Assembly: GCA_964416645.1 (NCBI GenBank)
Contig: CAYQEZ010000022.1
Location: forward strand, 1-30,143
DNA from: GCA-002282575 sp964416645
GTDB taxonomy: Bacteria > Pseudomonadota > Gammaproteobacteria > Thiomicrospirales > Thiomicrospiraceae
Direction: 5' to 3'
Length of the DNA: 30,143 bases
In this document: positions 23,205 through 30,143 of the stretch, piece after piece
How the letters are laid out: each line of letters begins with the position of its first letter
Position numbering within the stretch: the stretch's first letter is position 1
The notes under the pieces: model-generated
Database searches by the model: none
What the model was told of the DNA's origin: nothing
What the model saw: only the letters and a program-made list of their open reading frames with translations
Position numbers and translations under genes: made by a program

Positions 23205-24408
23205 GGCTGTGTTGCCGCAGTTGGCTGGGCTAAATAATCACGCAAATGGCGCCATTCGGGTTTAACCCAGCCAGACCAAGTCTGCCAACCGCTCAGCTGT
23301 GCGGACATACTATCTGGCAAGCTCACCGCCATCACGCCCAACAACTGCGCTAACTGCAGACTTTCGCTTTGCACCAAACGAGGTTGATTCGTTTGCACCC
23401 CCCAACGCAATTGGGTTAACGCCATACTGGCTTGCGTTTGCCATAAAGTCGCGTCACGCAATTGAGTCAAACGACTCGTATCTACTTGCTCGGCAGGCGT
23501 AATACGAANNNNNNNNNNNNNNNNNNNNNNNNNNNNNNNNNNNNNNNNNNNNNNNNNNNNNNNNNNNNNNNNNNNNNNNNNNNNNNNNNNNNNNNNNNNN
23601 NNNNNNNNTCACGCAATTGAGTCAAACGACTCGTATCTACTTGCTCGGCAGGCGTAATACGAATGAACTTGAGAAAACCACTCCACCAGCTACTTGTTTC
23701 AGAATCACTGACCTCGGTGGTGGGTTTAATCAGCCCATCGGCGGAAGCAGGCGCATAATAATCGATTAACCCTTGCCAAACGCGCCAGCTCTGTTCACCC
23801 ACCAAACCATTGCGCTCGGTCGATAAACGACTGAGCGTTTGCGCTTCTTGCGTTAGCGCTAAGCGTAACGGATGACTCGCTTCTACGCCCTGCTGAGCCA
23901 ACAAGCCCTGCCAAGATTCAATAAACGCTTTCAGTGCTTGCGGTTCTACCGACAATAACGACAAGCCCTGTAACTGCGCCGCCATGAGCTTGACGACGTT
24001 CACATCGGTGAATTGCCAAGGCTGATGCTGTTGGCTCTCTTTTAAACGCTGGTCTAACTGCGTTAAGGCATCGGTTAGCTCTTGACGCAAGGTCGTTGCT
24101 AAGGCTTGTTGCTGCTCAATCAAATTCAGTTGCTGCGCTCGCCATTGGCTTTGTTGAGCATCGAGTGTTTGTTGCGTTTCTATGGAAGTTTGATGTTGTG
24201 CCGACTCTAAAGCAAACAGTTTTTGTCCCAAAACCATAATAGCTAACAGGGACAAGAGCGCTAAGAATGCGCCTAACACGCCCGTCCATAGTAACCATTT
24301 AGGCGATCTGGGCGAAGGCAACCCTTCGGTGTTGCTTGCTGAATGATCGCTAGATTTTGATGGGGTTAATACCGCCTCTGTTGCCATGCTCGTGGATATA
24401 TTGTCCAT
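23201..24408 (-). CDS. hemX: HemX (putative uroporphyrinogen-III C-methyltransferase-like), across a false gap
   Basis: Read from ATG 24408 (AAGGAG 8 nt upstream). A cytoplasmic N-terminus of about 35 residues is followed by one membrane helix (about 38-62) and a Gln/Leu-rich coiled coil. The frame enters the N-run at 23608 and resumes after it. Both sides of the gap carry the same 55 bp; removing one copy plus the 100 N leaves 1053 bp, an uninterrupted 350-residue frame ending at 23201, joining VDTSRLTQLR to DATLWQTQ. So the gene is intact and its split is an assembly artefact. HemX is named for its operon position; enzyme activity is doubtful. Confidence 0.88.
23509..23608. other. Scaffold gap of 100 N, probably artificial
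   Basis: Exactly 100 N. The 55 bases before it (23454-23508) are identical to the 55 bases after it (23609-23663). A 55-base overlap between contig ends is what a de Bruijn assembler with k of 55 would leave, so the contigs most likely abut directly. Confidence 0.9.
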
Positions 24409-24436
24409 TTGTCACACTCCTTTGTCGCCAGCCGAG

Positions 24437-25171
24437 TCATCGACAAGCTTTAGCTGCCTCAATTAAGCCTTGCGAACTGGTTGCCGTCGCTACTTGAATG
24501 TCCCCTTGCCAACCTTTTTCACGGGCAAATTCTGCAATACGTTGACTCATTACCGCCAGTGGCAAGGTCATTAACCGACGACGAAAACCCGCAGGCGTGG
24601 CATTCATGGCACAAGTTAAGCTTTCAGCACTGGCAACACTCACCACCGCTTGTTCTTGTTGCAAAAAGGTCGTTAACATTCCTTGATCGACCGACTTACA
24701 CACGCGCCGATACAAAGGCATTTCAGTGACCAAAGCGCCGCGCTTAGTCAACTGTGTGAGCAAGCTAGTGCGCCCGCCTTCGCCTTTCAAAATAACTACA
24801 CCTTTGCCGTCAGTATGCGCCAATACGGGTTCGTTTAACAAGCCCTCAGAATCAGTTTGTGTCGGAACAATCGCTTCTACGCCACGCTGTTGCAAGGCCT
24901 TAGCCGTGGCAGCACCGACGGCTAAATAGGTGGCTTGAGACGGCAAAGCAATACCTAACTTATCTAGACTGGTTAGCGCGTAACGACTGGTCACAATCAC
25001 AATCGTCGCTTGCATCAACTGGCGCAAGGCTTCATGCGCAGGAGATTGCCAAAAAATATCCATGACGGGCATTTGCCAAGGCACCATACCTGCTTCACGC
25101 GCCAGCTTAGCCATAGCTTCACCATCAGGATTGGGACGCGTCACCCATAACTGTGGTGCAGTTAAGGTCAT
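24437..25171 (-). CDS. hemD: Uroporphyrinogen-III synthase
   Basis: Closes and inverts ring D of hydroxymethylbilane to uroporphyrinogen III. 244 residues (E. coli 246). The family is weakly conserved; visible marks are LWVTRPNPDGEAMAKLAREAG at the N-terminus, VIVTSRYAL, AVGAATAKAL and the SVASAESLT segment. ATGA overlap with hemC and 28 bp before hemX. Confidence 0.92.
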   Translation of the reverse strand: MTLTAPQLWVTRPNPDGEAMAKLAREAGMVPWQMPVMDIFWQSPAHEALRQLMQATIVIVTSRYALTSLDKLGIALPSQATYLAVGAATAKALQQRGVEAIVPTQTDSEGLLNEPVLAHTDGKGVVILKGEGGRTSLLTQLTKRGALVTEMPLYRRVCKSVDQGMLTTFLQQEQAVVSVASAESLTCAMNATPAGFRRRLMTLPLAVMSQRIAEFAREKGWQGDIQVATATSSQGLIEAAKACR

Positions 25172-26094
25172 GAGCGACCGTAAACAGCATCTAAAATCGA
25201 CTTAGCACCCTTGGCTAACAACTCTTGCGCCAAGTCTTCGCCCATGGATTCTGCATCGGCAGCACTGCCTTTGCGCTCGCCACGGATAATGGTTTTGCCG
25301 TCTAAACTGGCGACCAGTCCACGTAACCAAATTTGCTCGCCTTGCCAAATGGCATAAGAGCCAATCGGCACTTGGCACCCCCCTTCTAAGGCTGCATTCA
25401 TGGCACGCTCTGCGCGCACACAAGCCAAGGTAGTTTCATCGTTCAAACAGGCTACATAACCTTGGGTTGTCGCATCATTGGCCAACACCTCAATGGCTAA
25501 AGCACCCTGAGCCACTGCGGGCAAGCAAACTTCAGCGGGAATCATACTACGGATACGCTCAGGCATATCCATGCGCTCTAGCCCTGCTGCTGCTAAAATA
25601 ATCGCGTCATACAAGCCTTCATCTAATTTGCGCATACGCGTGTGAATATTGCCGCGCAAATCATGCAGCTGTAAGTCGGGACGCACTGCTAACAACTGAC
25701 TTTTACGACGCAAACTAGAAGTCCCGACAATCGCACCTTGAGGTAAGTCATCTAAACTGGCATAGGTGTTAGAAACAAAGGCATCTAGGGGGTTATGTCT
25801 TGCCATCACCGCACCAATAGTAAAGCCTTCTGGCAATACAGCTGGTAAGTCTTTCATACTGTGAACCGCCAACTGAGCATTACCCGCCAACATCTGCTCT
25901 TCTAACTCTTTAATGAACAAACCTTTACCACCGATTTTTGCTAAAGGAACGTCCAACAACACATCTCCTTGCGTACTCATACCAATCAACTCAATGGCTA
26001 ACTGAGGGTGTTGTTGCATTAACTGCGCTTTAACAAACTCTGCTTGCCACATGGCTAATGGACTTTTTCGCGTAGCGACGAATAATTTATTCAT
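25168..26094 (-). CDS. hemC: Hydroxymethylbilane synthase (porphobilinogen deaminase)
   Basis: Links four porphobilinogens. 308 residues (E. coli 313). VATRKSPLAMWQAEFVK at the N-terminus, HSMKDLP with catalytic Asp82, the LRRKSQLLAVRPDL arginine-rich block, and Cys240 in GGCQVPIGSYA, which binds the dipyrromethane cofactor. First gene of hemC-D-X-Y. The divergent gene starts 47 bp away; a minus-strand TATTAT overlaps the plus-strand -10 there. Confidence 0.98.
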   Translation of the reverse strand: MNKLFVATRKSPLAMWQAEFVKAQLMQQHPQLAIELIGMSTQGDVLLDVPLAKIGGKGLFIKELEEQMLAGNAQLAVHSMKDLPAVLPEGFTIGAVMARHNPLDAFVSNTYASLDDLPQGAIVGTSSLRRKSQLLAVRPDLQLHDLRGNIHTRMRKLDEGLYDAIILAAAGLERMDMPERIRSMIPAEVCLPAVAQGALAIEVLANDATTQGYVACLNDETTLACVRAERAMNAALEGGCQVPIGSYAIWQGEQIWLRGLVASLDGKTIIRGERKGSAADAESMGEDLAQELLAKGAKSILDAVYGRS

Positions 26095-26105
26095 ATTTTA
26101 AGAGC

Positions 26106-26134
26106 TTCCTAAACTAATTAGCCTATTCTATAAT
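26106..26134 (+). promoter_or_regulatory. Promoter giving a probably leaderless mRNA
   Basis: TATAAT (26129-26134) is perfect and sits 7 nt before the ATG at 26142. TTCCTA (26106-26111) is a weak -35 at 17 bp. Transcription would start at or just before the start codon. No ribosome site is visible. Confidence 0.5.
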
Positions 26135-26141
26135 AAAAGCC

Positions 26142-26648
26142 ATGAAAATATCTCGACGATTGCTACTCTCGGCAGCACTACTCTTACCCCTATTCGGGCT
26201 AGGAGCGTGTGAAGCTGCCAAACATTCCGACTTAATCACGGTGACGGACTTATCGATCTTAGCGCAAGAAGCACAAACGGCGCGACTGCCCATTTTATTA
26301 TTTGCAACAGCACCCGAGTGTCGTTACTGCCATCAGCTTGAACGTGATGTCATTCAACCGATAATCAAAAACAAACAATACGAACAAAAAGTACTGATGC
26401 GCCGCTTAGACTTAGGTCAAGATACCATTGTTGATTTTGACGGTCAAAGCAAAGATAGTATGCGTGTGGCCAAGCGTTACAAAGCACAGTTAACGCCTAC
26501 GATCGTGTTCTTATCTCCTGAAGGCAACATCATTGAAGATCATATTCTGGGTGTCGTTGCCGATATTGACCAGTATGGCGGTATGATTGACGCGCGCCTG
26601 AACAGCGCATTAGCTAAACTCGGCAACCCTGCTCGCATTTCGCATTAA
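26142..26648 (+). CDS. Thioredoxin-like lipoprotein
   Basis: 168 residues. The signal peptide has SRRLLLS (possibly Tat) and a lipobox LGAC with Cys23 as lipidation site; Glu24 follows, so no inner-membrane retention signal. The mature part is a thioredoxin fold with CRYC (Cys60, Cys63) in APECRYCHQLE, and cis-Pro LTPTIVF at about 117-123. Resembles SoxW-type periplasmic thioredoxins. Likely an envelope disulphide reductant or isomerase; the partner is unknown. purU follows 27 bp later. Confidence 0.82.
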   Translation: MKISRRLLLSAALLLPLFGLGACEAAKHSDLITVTDLSILAQEAQTARLPILLFATAPECRYCHQLERDVIQPIIKNKQYEQKVLMRRLDLGQDTIVDFDGQSKDSMRVAKRYKAQLTPTIVFLSPEGNIIEDHILGVVADIDQYGGMIDARLNSALAKLGNPARISH

Positions 26649-26675
26649 CCTTGTTTTATAAAAAGTGATTACACC

Positions 26676-27548
26676 ATGACTGACACCAGCCCCCATGTTT
26701 ATCGTTTGAGTATTGCTTGCCCTGATAAAGTGGGAATTGTCGGCAAGGTATCCAGTTTTATTGCCCTCTATGGCGGCAACATCACCGAAGCTAACCATCA
26801 CTTAGATCAGGATGCGGGGTGGTTCTTTATGCGCACCGAAATCGAGGCAGCCTCTATGCCCTTCGACGTAGCGCAGTTCCGCACGGCGTTCGAGCCGATT
26901 GCACGCGAATTCGACATGCAATGGAGTATCAGTGATTCAGCGCAGAAAAAGCGCATTGTGCTATTGGTCAGTCATGAAGCCCACTGTTTACACGACTTGC
27001 TTTACCGTTGGAAAGCGGGCGAATTGGATGGTGATATTGTTGGCATCATCGCCAATCATCAGGTGTTGGGAGAAATGGCGGGCTGGTACAACATCCCCTT
27101 CTTTTACATACCCATCAGCAAAGACAACAAAGCCGAAGCCTTTGCCGCTTACGAAGCACAAATCGACGCCCTCAGCGCCGATGTCATCGTACTAGCGCGC
27201 TTCATGCAAATCATGCCACCGTCACTGTGCGAACGTTATTTAGGGCGCATGATTAATATTCATCACAGTTTCTTGCCTTCGTTTATTGGCGCAAAACCCT
27301 ACCATCAAGCGTTTCAACGTGGTGTTAAACTGATTGGTGCCACCTGTCACTATGTCACTCAAGACTTGGACGAAGGTCCCATTATTGAACAAGACGTCAT
27401 TCGCGTGACCCATCGCCACAGCATCGAAGACCTACAACGTTTAGGCCGAGATGTGGAACGCAATGTACTTGCCAGAGGATTAATTTATCATTTAGAAGAC
27501 CGCGTTATGATACACAGTCATAAAACTGTGGTATTGTTGGAAGGTTAA
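26676..27548 (+). CDS. purU: Formyltetrahydrofolate deformylase
   Basis: Hydrolyses 10-formyl-THF to formate and THF, balancing one-carbon pools and supplying formate for PurT. 290 residues (E. coli 280). N-terminal ACT domain (about 9-85, RLSIACPDKVGIVGKVSSF) and formyltransferase domain with Asn194 and His196 in NIHHSFLPSF, and Asp232 in DLDEGPII. 27 bp behind the thioredoxin-like gene and 20 bp before the HDOD gene; co-transcription likely. Confidence 0.97.
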   Translation: MTDTSPHVYRLSIACPDKVGIVGKVSSFIALYGGNITEANHHLDQDAGWFFMRTEIEAASMPFDVAQFRTAFEPIAREFDMQWSISDSAQKKRIVLLVSHEAHCLHDLLYRWKAGELDGDIVGIIANHQVLGEMAGWYNIPFFYIPISKDNKAEAFAAYEAQIDALSADVIVLARFMQIMPPSLCERYLGRMINIHHSFLPSFIGAKPYHQAFQRGVKLIGATCHYVTQDLDEGPIIEQDVIRVTHRHSIEDLQRLGRDVERNVLARGLIYHLEDRVMIHSHKTVVLLEG

Positions 27549-27568
27549 ATCACATAGGTAGACAAACC

Positions 27569-28444
27569 ATGACAATGCGAAAAAGTAGTGATATTTTATC
27601 CGAGCTACATCGACTTAATCGCCTGCCTGAAATTCCTCATACTCTCAAATTATTTGAAGAAGCGTGGAAAAGCCCTACCAAACACATTCAAGAGCTGGCC
27701 GCCATTGTTGAATCTGATGCGGGTGTGAGTAAACGGGTGATGGATACTGCTAATTCAGTACTCTATCGTGGCGATACGAATGTGACCAGCGTAACAAACG
27801 CTGTTGGTCGCTTGGGCGTGATTGAAACACGCAATATCGTACATGCCATCAGCCTGCATAGCGCCTTCACCAGCCCACTCATCGATGCACGTAAATTTTG
27901 GCGCCACAGCATCACCGCAGCCTTTGCTGCGAAAAAAATCGCTGAATACATGAACAACCGCTTTAAGTGGCAAGTTGATCCCGCTATTGCCTTTTTAGCG
28001 GGACTGTTACACGAAGCGGGTAGCGTGCTGATGTCGCGCTTTTTTATGCGCGAATATGAAATTCTACGTGAACAATCCAATACGTTGGATGACTTTACCG
28101 ACAATGAACCCAAGTTACTGCACATGAACCACGCAGTACTGGGCGCGGCACTGTTCAAAAGCTGGGATTTGCCACACGAAGTCATCATCGCGGTTGCGGG
28201 GCATCATCACCCAGCACGCATTCATGAAGAGCACTATCAAATTGCCTATGTTACTTGTCTCGCGGAAGGGGCTTGTTGGTTCATTGGTGAGGGTAATGGC
28301 TTTATCGAAGCCGACATTAATCAGACCTCACAACACCTGCTCGACAACCTAGAAAGACACAGACTCACACGCGACCATTTAGCTTTTCTAGCCAAACAAG
28401 CACAAGCCGATAGTGAATCTTCTAATATGTTGGGCATGTTTTAA
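27569..28444 (+). CDS. HDOD domain protein
   Basis: 291 residues. One HDOD domain from about 19 to 215 (LPEIPHTLKLFEEAWKSP start; AAIVESDAGVSKRVMDTANS; AVGRLGVIETRNIVHAISL). The usual HD dyad is changed to HE (LLHEAG, His148-Glu149), which is common in HDOD proteins and suggests a non-enzymatic signalling or scaffolding role. No output domain is fused. It starts 20 bp after purU; mnmC2 follows 9 bp later. Confidence 0.88.
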   Translation: MTMRKSSDILSELHRLNRLPEIPHTLKLFEEAWKSPTKHIQELAAIVESDAGVSKRVMDTANSVLYRGDTNVTSVTNAVGRLGVIETRNIVHAISLHSAFTSPLIDARKFWRHSITAAFAAKKIAEYMNNRFKWQVDPAIAFLAGLLHEAGSVLMSRFFMREYEILREQSNTLDDFTDNEPKLLHMNHAVLGAALFKSWDLPHEVIIAVAGHHHPARIHEEHYQIAYVTCLAEGACWFIGEGNGFIEADINQTSQHLLDNLERHRLTRDHLAFLAKQAQADSESSNMLGMF

Positions 28445-28453
28445 CCGCTACTC

Positions 28454-29671
28454 ATGGCTCGCTTCCTTGGCAAACCTTGGTTGCCCATGGCGCAAACAGC
28501 CGCGCCCATCAACAAGGTCGCTATTATTGGCGCTGGTATCGCAGGTGCAACACTCGCCAGCGAGCTTGCCTTAGCGGGACTGGACATTCTGTTATTCGAG
28601 CAAACCTCTGAACCCGCGCTCGGCGCTTCGGGCAATCTAGCAGGTAATTGCTTACCCATTATCGATCAACGCCCCGACAACCCCTACGCTCAATGGCATT
28701 GGCTGGCTTGGCAAACCACTGTTGCTTGGTGGCAGGCACAACCCAATCGCGCAGCACTAGGAAACTTAACGGGGGCGGCAAAATGGTCTTCAAACCCCAA
28801 AACATTAGCGGGTTGGCAAACTTGGGCCAGTCGCTATGAACCTCATCAAGTCGAATGGATGGATGCCCTACCCTTGCCCCATCGCCCAGCAGGACTTTGG
28901 TTTCCACAAGGCGGCAGTCTCTATCCTAAACAACTTGTGGCGCATTTATTGCAACACCCACGCATTCAACTGCATACCAACACCTTAATCACCGCATTAA
29001 CACATGACCATAATCAATGGAATCTGAGATCGGAACAGGATGTTTTTAGCGCCGATGCCGTGGTGATTGCCAGTGGCGCACAAACAGCGCTCGCGCTTCC
29101 AGAGTGGGGACAAGTATTGCAACTGAATAAAGGACAAGTTTCTCACTTACCCGCTTCAGCTTGGAAAAACCCGCCCACCTTTGCATTATCCTATGGCGGT
29201 TATGTCGCACCAACCCCAGATGGTATCACTTGCATTGGTGCGACTTTCGAACAACAAGCTCCTTTAGGATTAACCGAGAACGGTCATCTTCACAATCTAG
29301 CCTTGCTCAATCAAGCCTACCCTAATGCCTTAAATTATGATGCCTTACCGACGCAAGGGCACAGTGCTTATCGCGCCAACACTTATGATCACTTGCCACT
29401 GGTTGGACCTGTCGTTGGTATTGAACCCTACCAAATGGCTATTCGCTCGCGTTGTCATCAACCCGACACCATTGCCGATACGTCTGCACACTTGTTACCA
29501 CAAATTTGGATGAGCATCGGTCATGGTTCGCATGGTCTTACCTCGGCGTTCTTAGCTGCTCAACTCATTCGACAACAACTACTGAATCAACCAACTGAAC
29601 TGAGTTTAAGGCTGCAGCAGACCGTCCATCCTGCTCGCGCCATTTTTCGTCAGTGTTGTTACCCAAAATAA
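28454..29671 (+). CDS. mnmC2: MnmC C-terminal-type FAD oxidoreductase, stand-alone
   Basis: 405 residues. FAD motif VAIIGAGIAGATLASELALAG (Gly26, 28, 31), then GASGNLAGNCLPIID, the substrate-side GLWFPQGGSLYPKQL, GYVAPTPDG, NTYDHLPLVGP and a C-terminal SIGHGSHGLTSAFLAAQLI, matching the oxidase half of MnmC, which turns cmnm5U34 into nm5U34. There is no methyltransferase half on either side. An ATG 33 nt downstream is also possible; neither has a good ribosome site. Could be a paralogous DAO-family enzyme, but the MnmC fit is good. Confidence 0.8.
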   Translation: MARFLGKPWLPMAQTAAPINKVAIIGAGIAGATLASELALAGLDILLFEQTSEPALGASGNLAGNCLPIIDQRPDNPYAQWHWLAWQTTVAWWQAQPNRAALGNLTGAAKWSSNPKTLAGWQTWASRYEPHQVEWMDALPLPHRPAGLWFPQGGSLYPKQLVAHLLQHPRIQLHTNTLITALTHDHNQWNLRSEQDVFSADAVVIASGAQTALALPEWGQVLQLNKGQVSHLPASAWKNPPTFALSYGGYVAPTPDGITCIGATFEQQAPLGLTENGHLHNLALLNQAYPNALNYDALPTQGHSAYRANTYDHLPLVGPVVGIEPYQMAIRSRCHQPDTIADTSAHLLPQIWMSIGHGSHGLTSAFLAAQLIRQQLLNQPTELSLRLQQTVHPARAIFRQCCYPK

Positions 29672-29683
29672 TCAAATTCGGGT

Positions 29684-29701
29684 AGTATTATGCGTATTAC
29701 T
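29684..29701. promoter_or_regulatory. Quasi-palindrome upstream of small membrane gene
   Basis: AGTATTATGCGTATTACT is symmetrical at seven of nine base pairs plus a G-T pair, so it could be an operator or small hairpin. It includes TATTAT/TATTAC, which are -10-like. It lies 24 bp before the ATG at 29725. Low certainty. Confidence 0.25.
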
Positions 29702-29724
29702 GTTTCTAGCAGGGTTTGATCCTT

Positions 29725-29970
29725 ATGAACTTATTAGCCTTAAAAGTCTTTTTGCTCTCTCGTATTTTCTTAGGTAGTTTTGCCACTATTATACTGATTC
29801 TTGCGGCCATTGCTTTTAATTGGATGGACAGTTATAACCTCGTACGCAGTGGTCTGGTTACCAGTATTGAATGGGTCGATACGCTCAATCAATGGGGCAG
29901 CAAAACCCAACATACCGCTGAAAAAGTGAATGAAGCGATCAACAAAGCACAACAAGAGTTCCAAAAATAA
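29725..29970 (+). CDS. Small single-pass membrane protein, unknown
   Basis: 81 residues from the ATG at 29725, with AGGG 10 nt upstream; a TTG at 29716 has no proper spacing. One strong hydrophobic helix at about 15-33, followed by a polar segment ending in an amphipathic helix rich in Lys/Glu/Gln (EKVNEAINKAQQEFQK). No family recognised. Lies after mnmC2, ahead of the tRNA. Confidence 0.6.
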   Translation: MNLLALKVFLLSRIFLGSFATIILILAAIAFNWMDSYNLVRSGLVTSIEWVDTLNQWGSKTQHTAEKVNEAINKAQQEFQK

Positions 29971-30023
29971 TTTGTTGTGTGTGACATAAAGCATAAAACT
30001 CAGTACAAAATGATACAAACCGC

Positions 30024-30053
30024 TTGACGCTGATGGCGTTTTTTTCTTATAAT
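30024..30053 (+). promoter_or_regulatory. Strong tRNA promoter
   Basis: TTGACG (30024-30029) and a perfect TATAAT (30048-30053) with an 18-bp spacer; 9 nt to the 5' end of the tRNA. The spacer contains ACGC-loop-GCGT followed by seven T, a mini-hairpin that might also end upstream transcripts. Confidence 0.75.
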
Positions 30054-30062
30054 TAAATTGTC

Positions 30063-30138
30063 GCCGATTTAGCTCAGTTGGTAGAGCTACTGATTTGTAA
30101 TCAGTGGGTCGGGAGTTCGAGTCTCTCAATCGGCACCA
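30063..30138 (+). tRNA. tRNA-Thr (anticodon UGU)
   Basis: 76 nt including encoded CCA. Acceptor GCCGATT pairs with AATCGGC; D arm GCTC..GAGC; anticodon stem ACTGA/TCAGT with loop TTTGTAA, anticodon TGT at 30096-30098; T loop TTCGAGT. U34 is decoded for ACA codons. In many gammaproteobacteria a Thr-UGU tRNA opens the thrU-tyrU-glyT-thrT-tufB cluster; whether that is the case is beyond the window edge. Confidence 0.97.
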
Positions 30139-30143
30139 TATTC

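Noticed and set aside
23201..23470. Separate 89-residue gene after the N-run
   Set aside because: It is the C-terminal end of hemX cut off by the false gap; its apparent start is an internal TTG Leu codon.

Overview
The window is chromosomal DNA from a gammaproteobacterium. The evidence is the gene order mnmG-rsmG-parA-parB-atp operon-glmU-glmS, an adjacent hemC-hemD-hemX-hemY cluster, and GreB, YgiQ and PurU proteins that align closely with those of E. coli. Base composition looks balanced. I cannot name the genus. Almost everything is housekeeping. The accessory parts are two toxin-antitoxin modules, one repeat-like intergenic region and a few unknown small genes.

Layout. Positions 1-18614 form one long minus-strand block, read from high to low coordinates. 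It starts with ygiQ and an unknown 165-residue gene, then mnmG, rsmG, parA and parB. The ATP synthase operon follows (atpZ, atpI, B, E, F, H, A, G, D, C) from its own likely promoter at 11433-11461, and ends at a hairpin terminator at 4065-4094. After that come glmU and glmS (UDP-GlcNAc synthesis), with an MntA/HepT-type toxin-antitoxin pair 4 bp behind glmS. The hepT reading frame carries an in-frame amber codon. Positions 18615-19036 are mostly non-coding and hold a possible small ORF, a hairpin and a 128-bp element with imperfect 19-bp terminal inverted repeats.

Positions 19037-19813 (minus) encode a Tat-exported murein endopeptidase-like protein and a small unknown protein. Divergent from them on the plus strand are greB, a Phd/PIN-type toxin-antitoxin module with an iteron-like operator, and a membrane zinc metallopeptidase whose 3' end overlaps the convergent hemY by 51 bp. 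hemY, hemX, hemD and hemC (minus) make the late porphyrin-branch cluster. hemX is interrupted by a 100-N scaffold gap, but the two sides carry the same 55 bp, so the gap is almost certainly artificial and hemX is intact. Positions 26142-29970 (plus) hold a thioredoxin-like lipoprotein, purU, an HDOD protein, a stand-alone MnmC C-terminal oxidoreductase and a small membrane protein. A tRNA-Thr(UGU) with a strong promoter closes the window.

Themes. Two tRNA wobble-modification genes are present (mnmG and a MnmC2-type oxidoreductase, acting in the same cmnm5/mnm5 U34 pathway). Most genes are tightly packed, with 4-bp ATGA overlaps (hemC/hemD, hemX/hemY, antitoxin/toxin, mntA/hepT). I found no clearly new multi-gene defence or metabolic system. 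The points most worth checking are the amber-interrupted hepT, the repeat element at 18913-19040, the phased operator of the Phd/PIN module, the atpE leader and c-subunit ion site, and the false gap in hemX.
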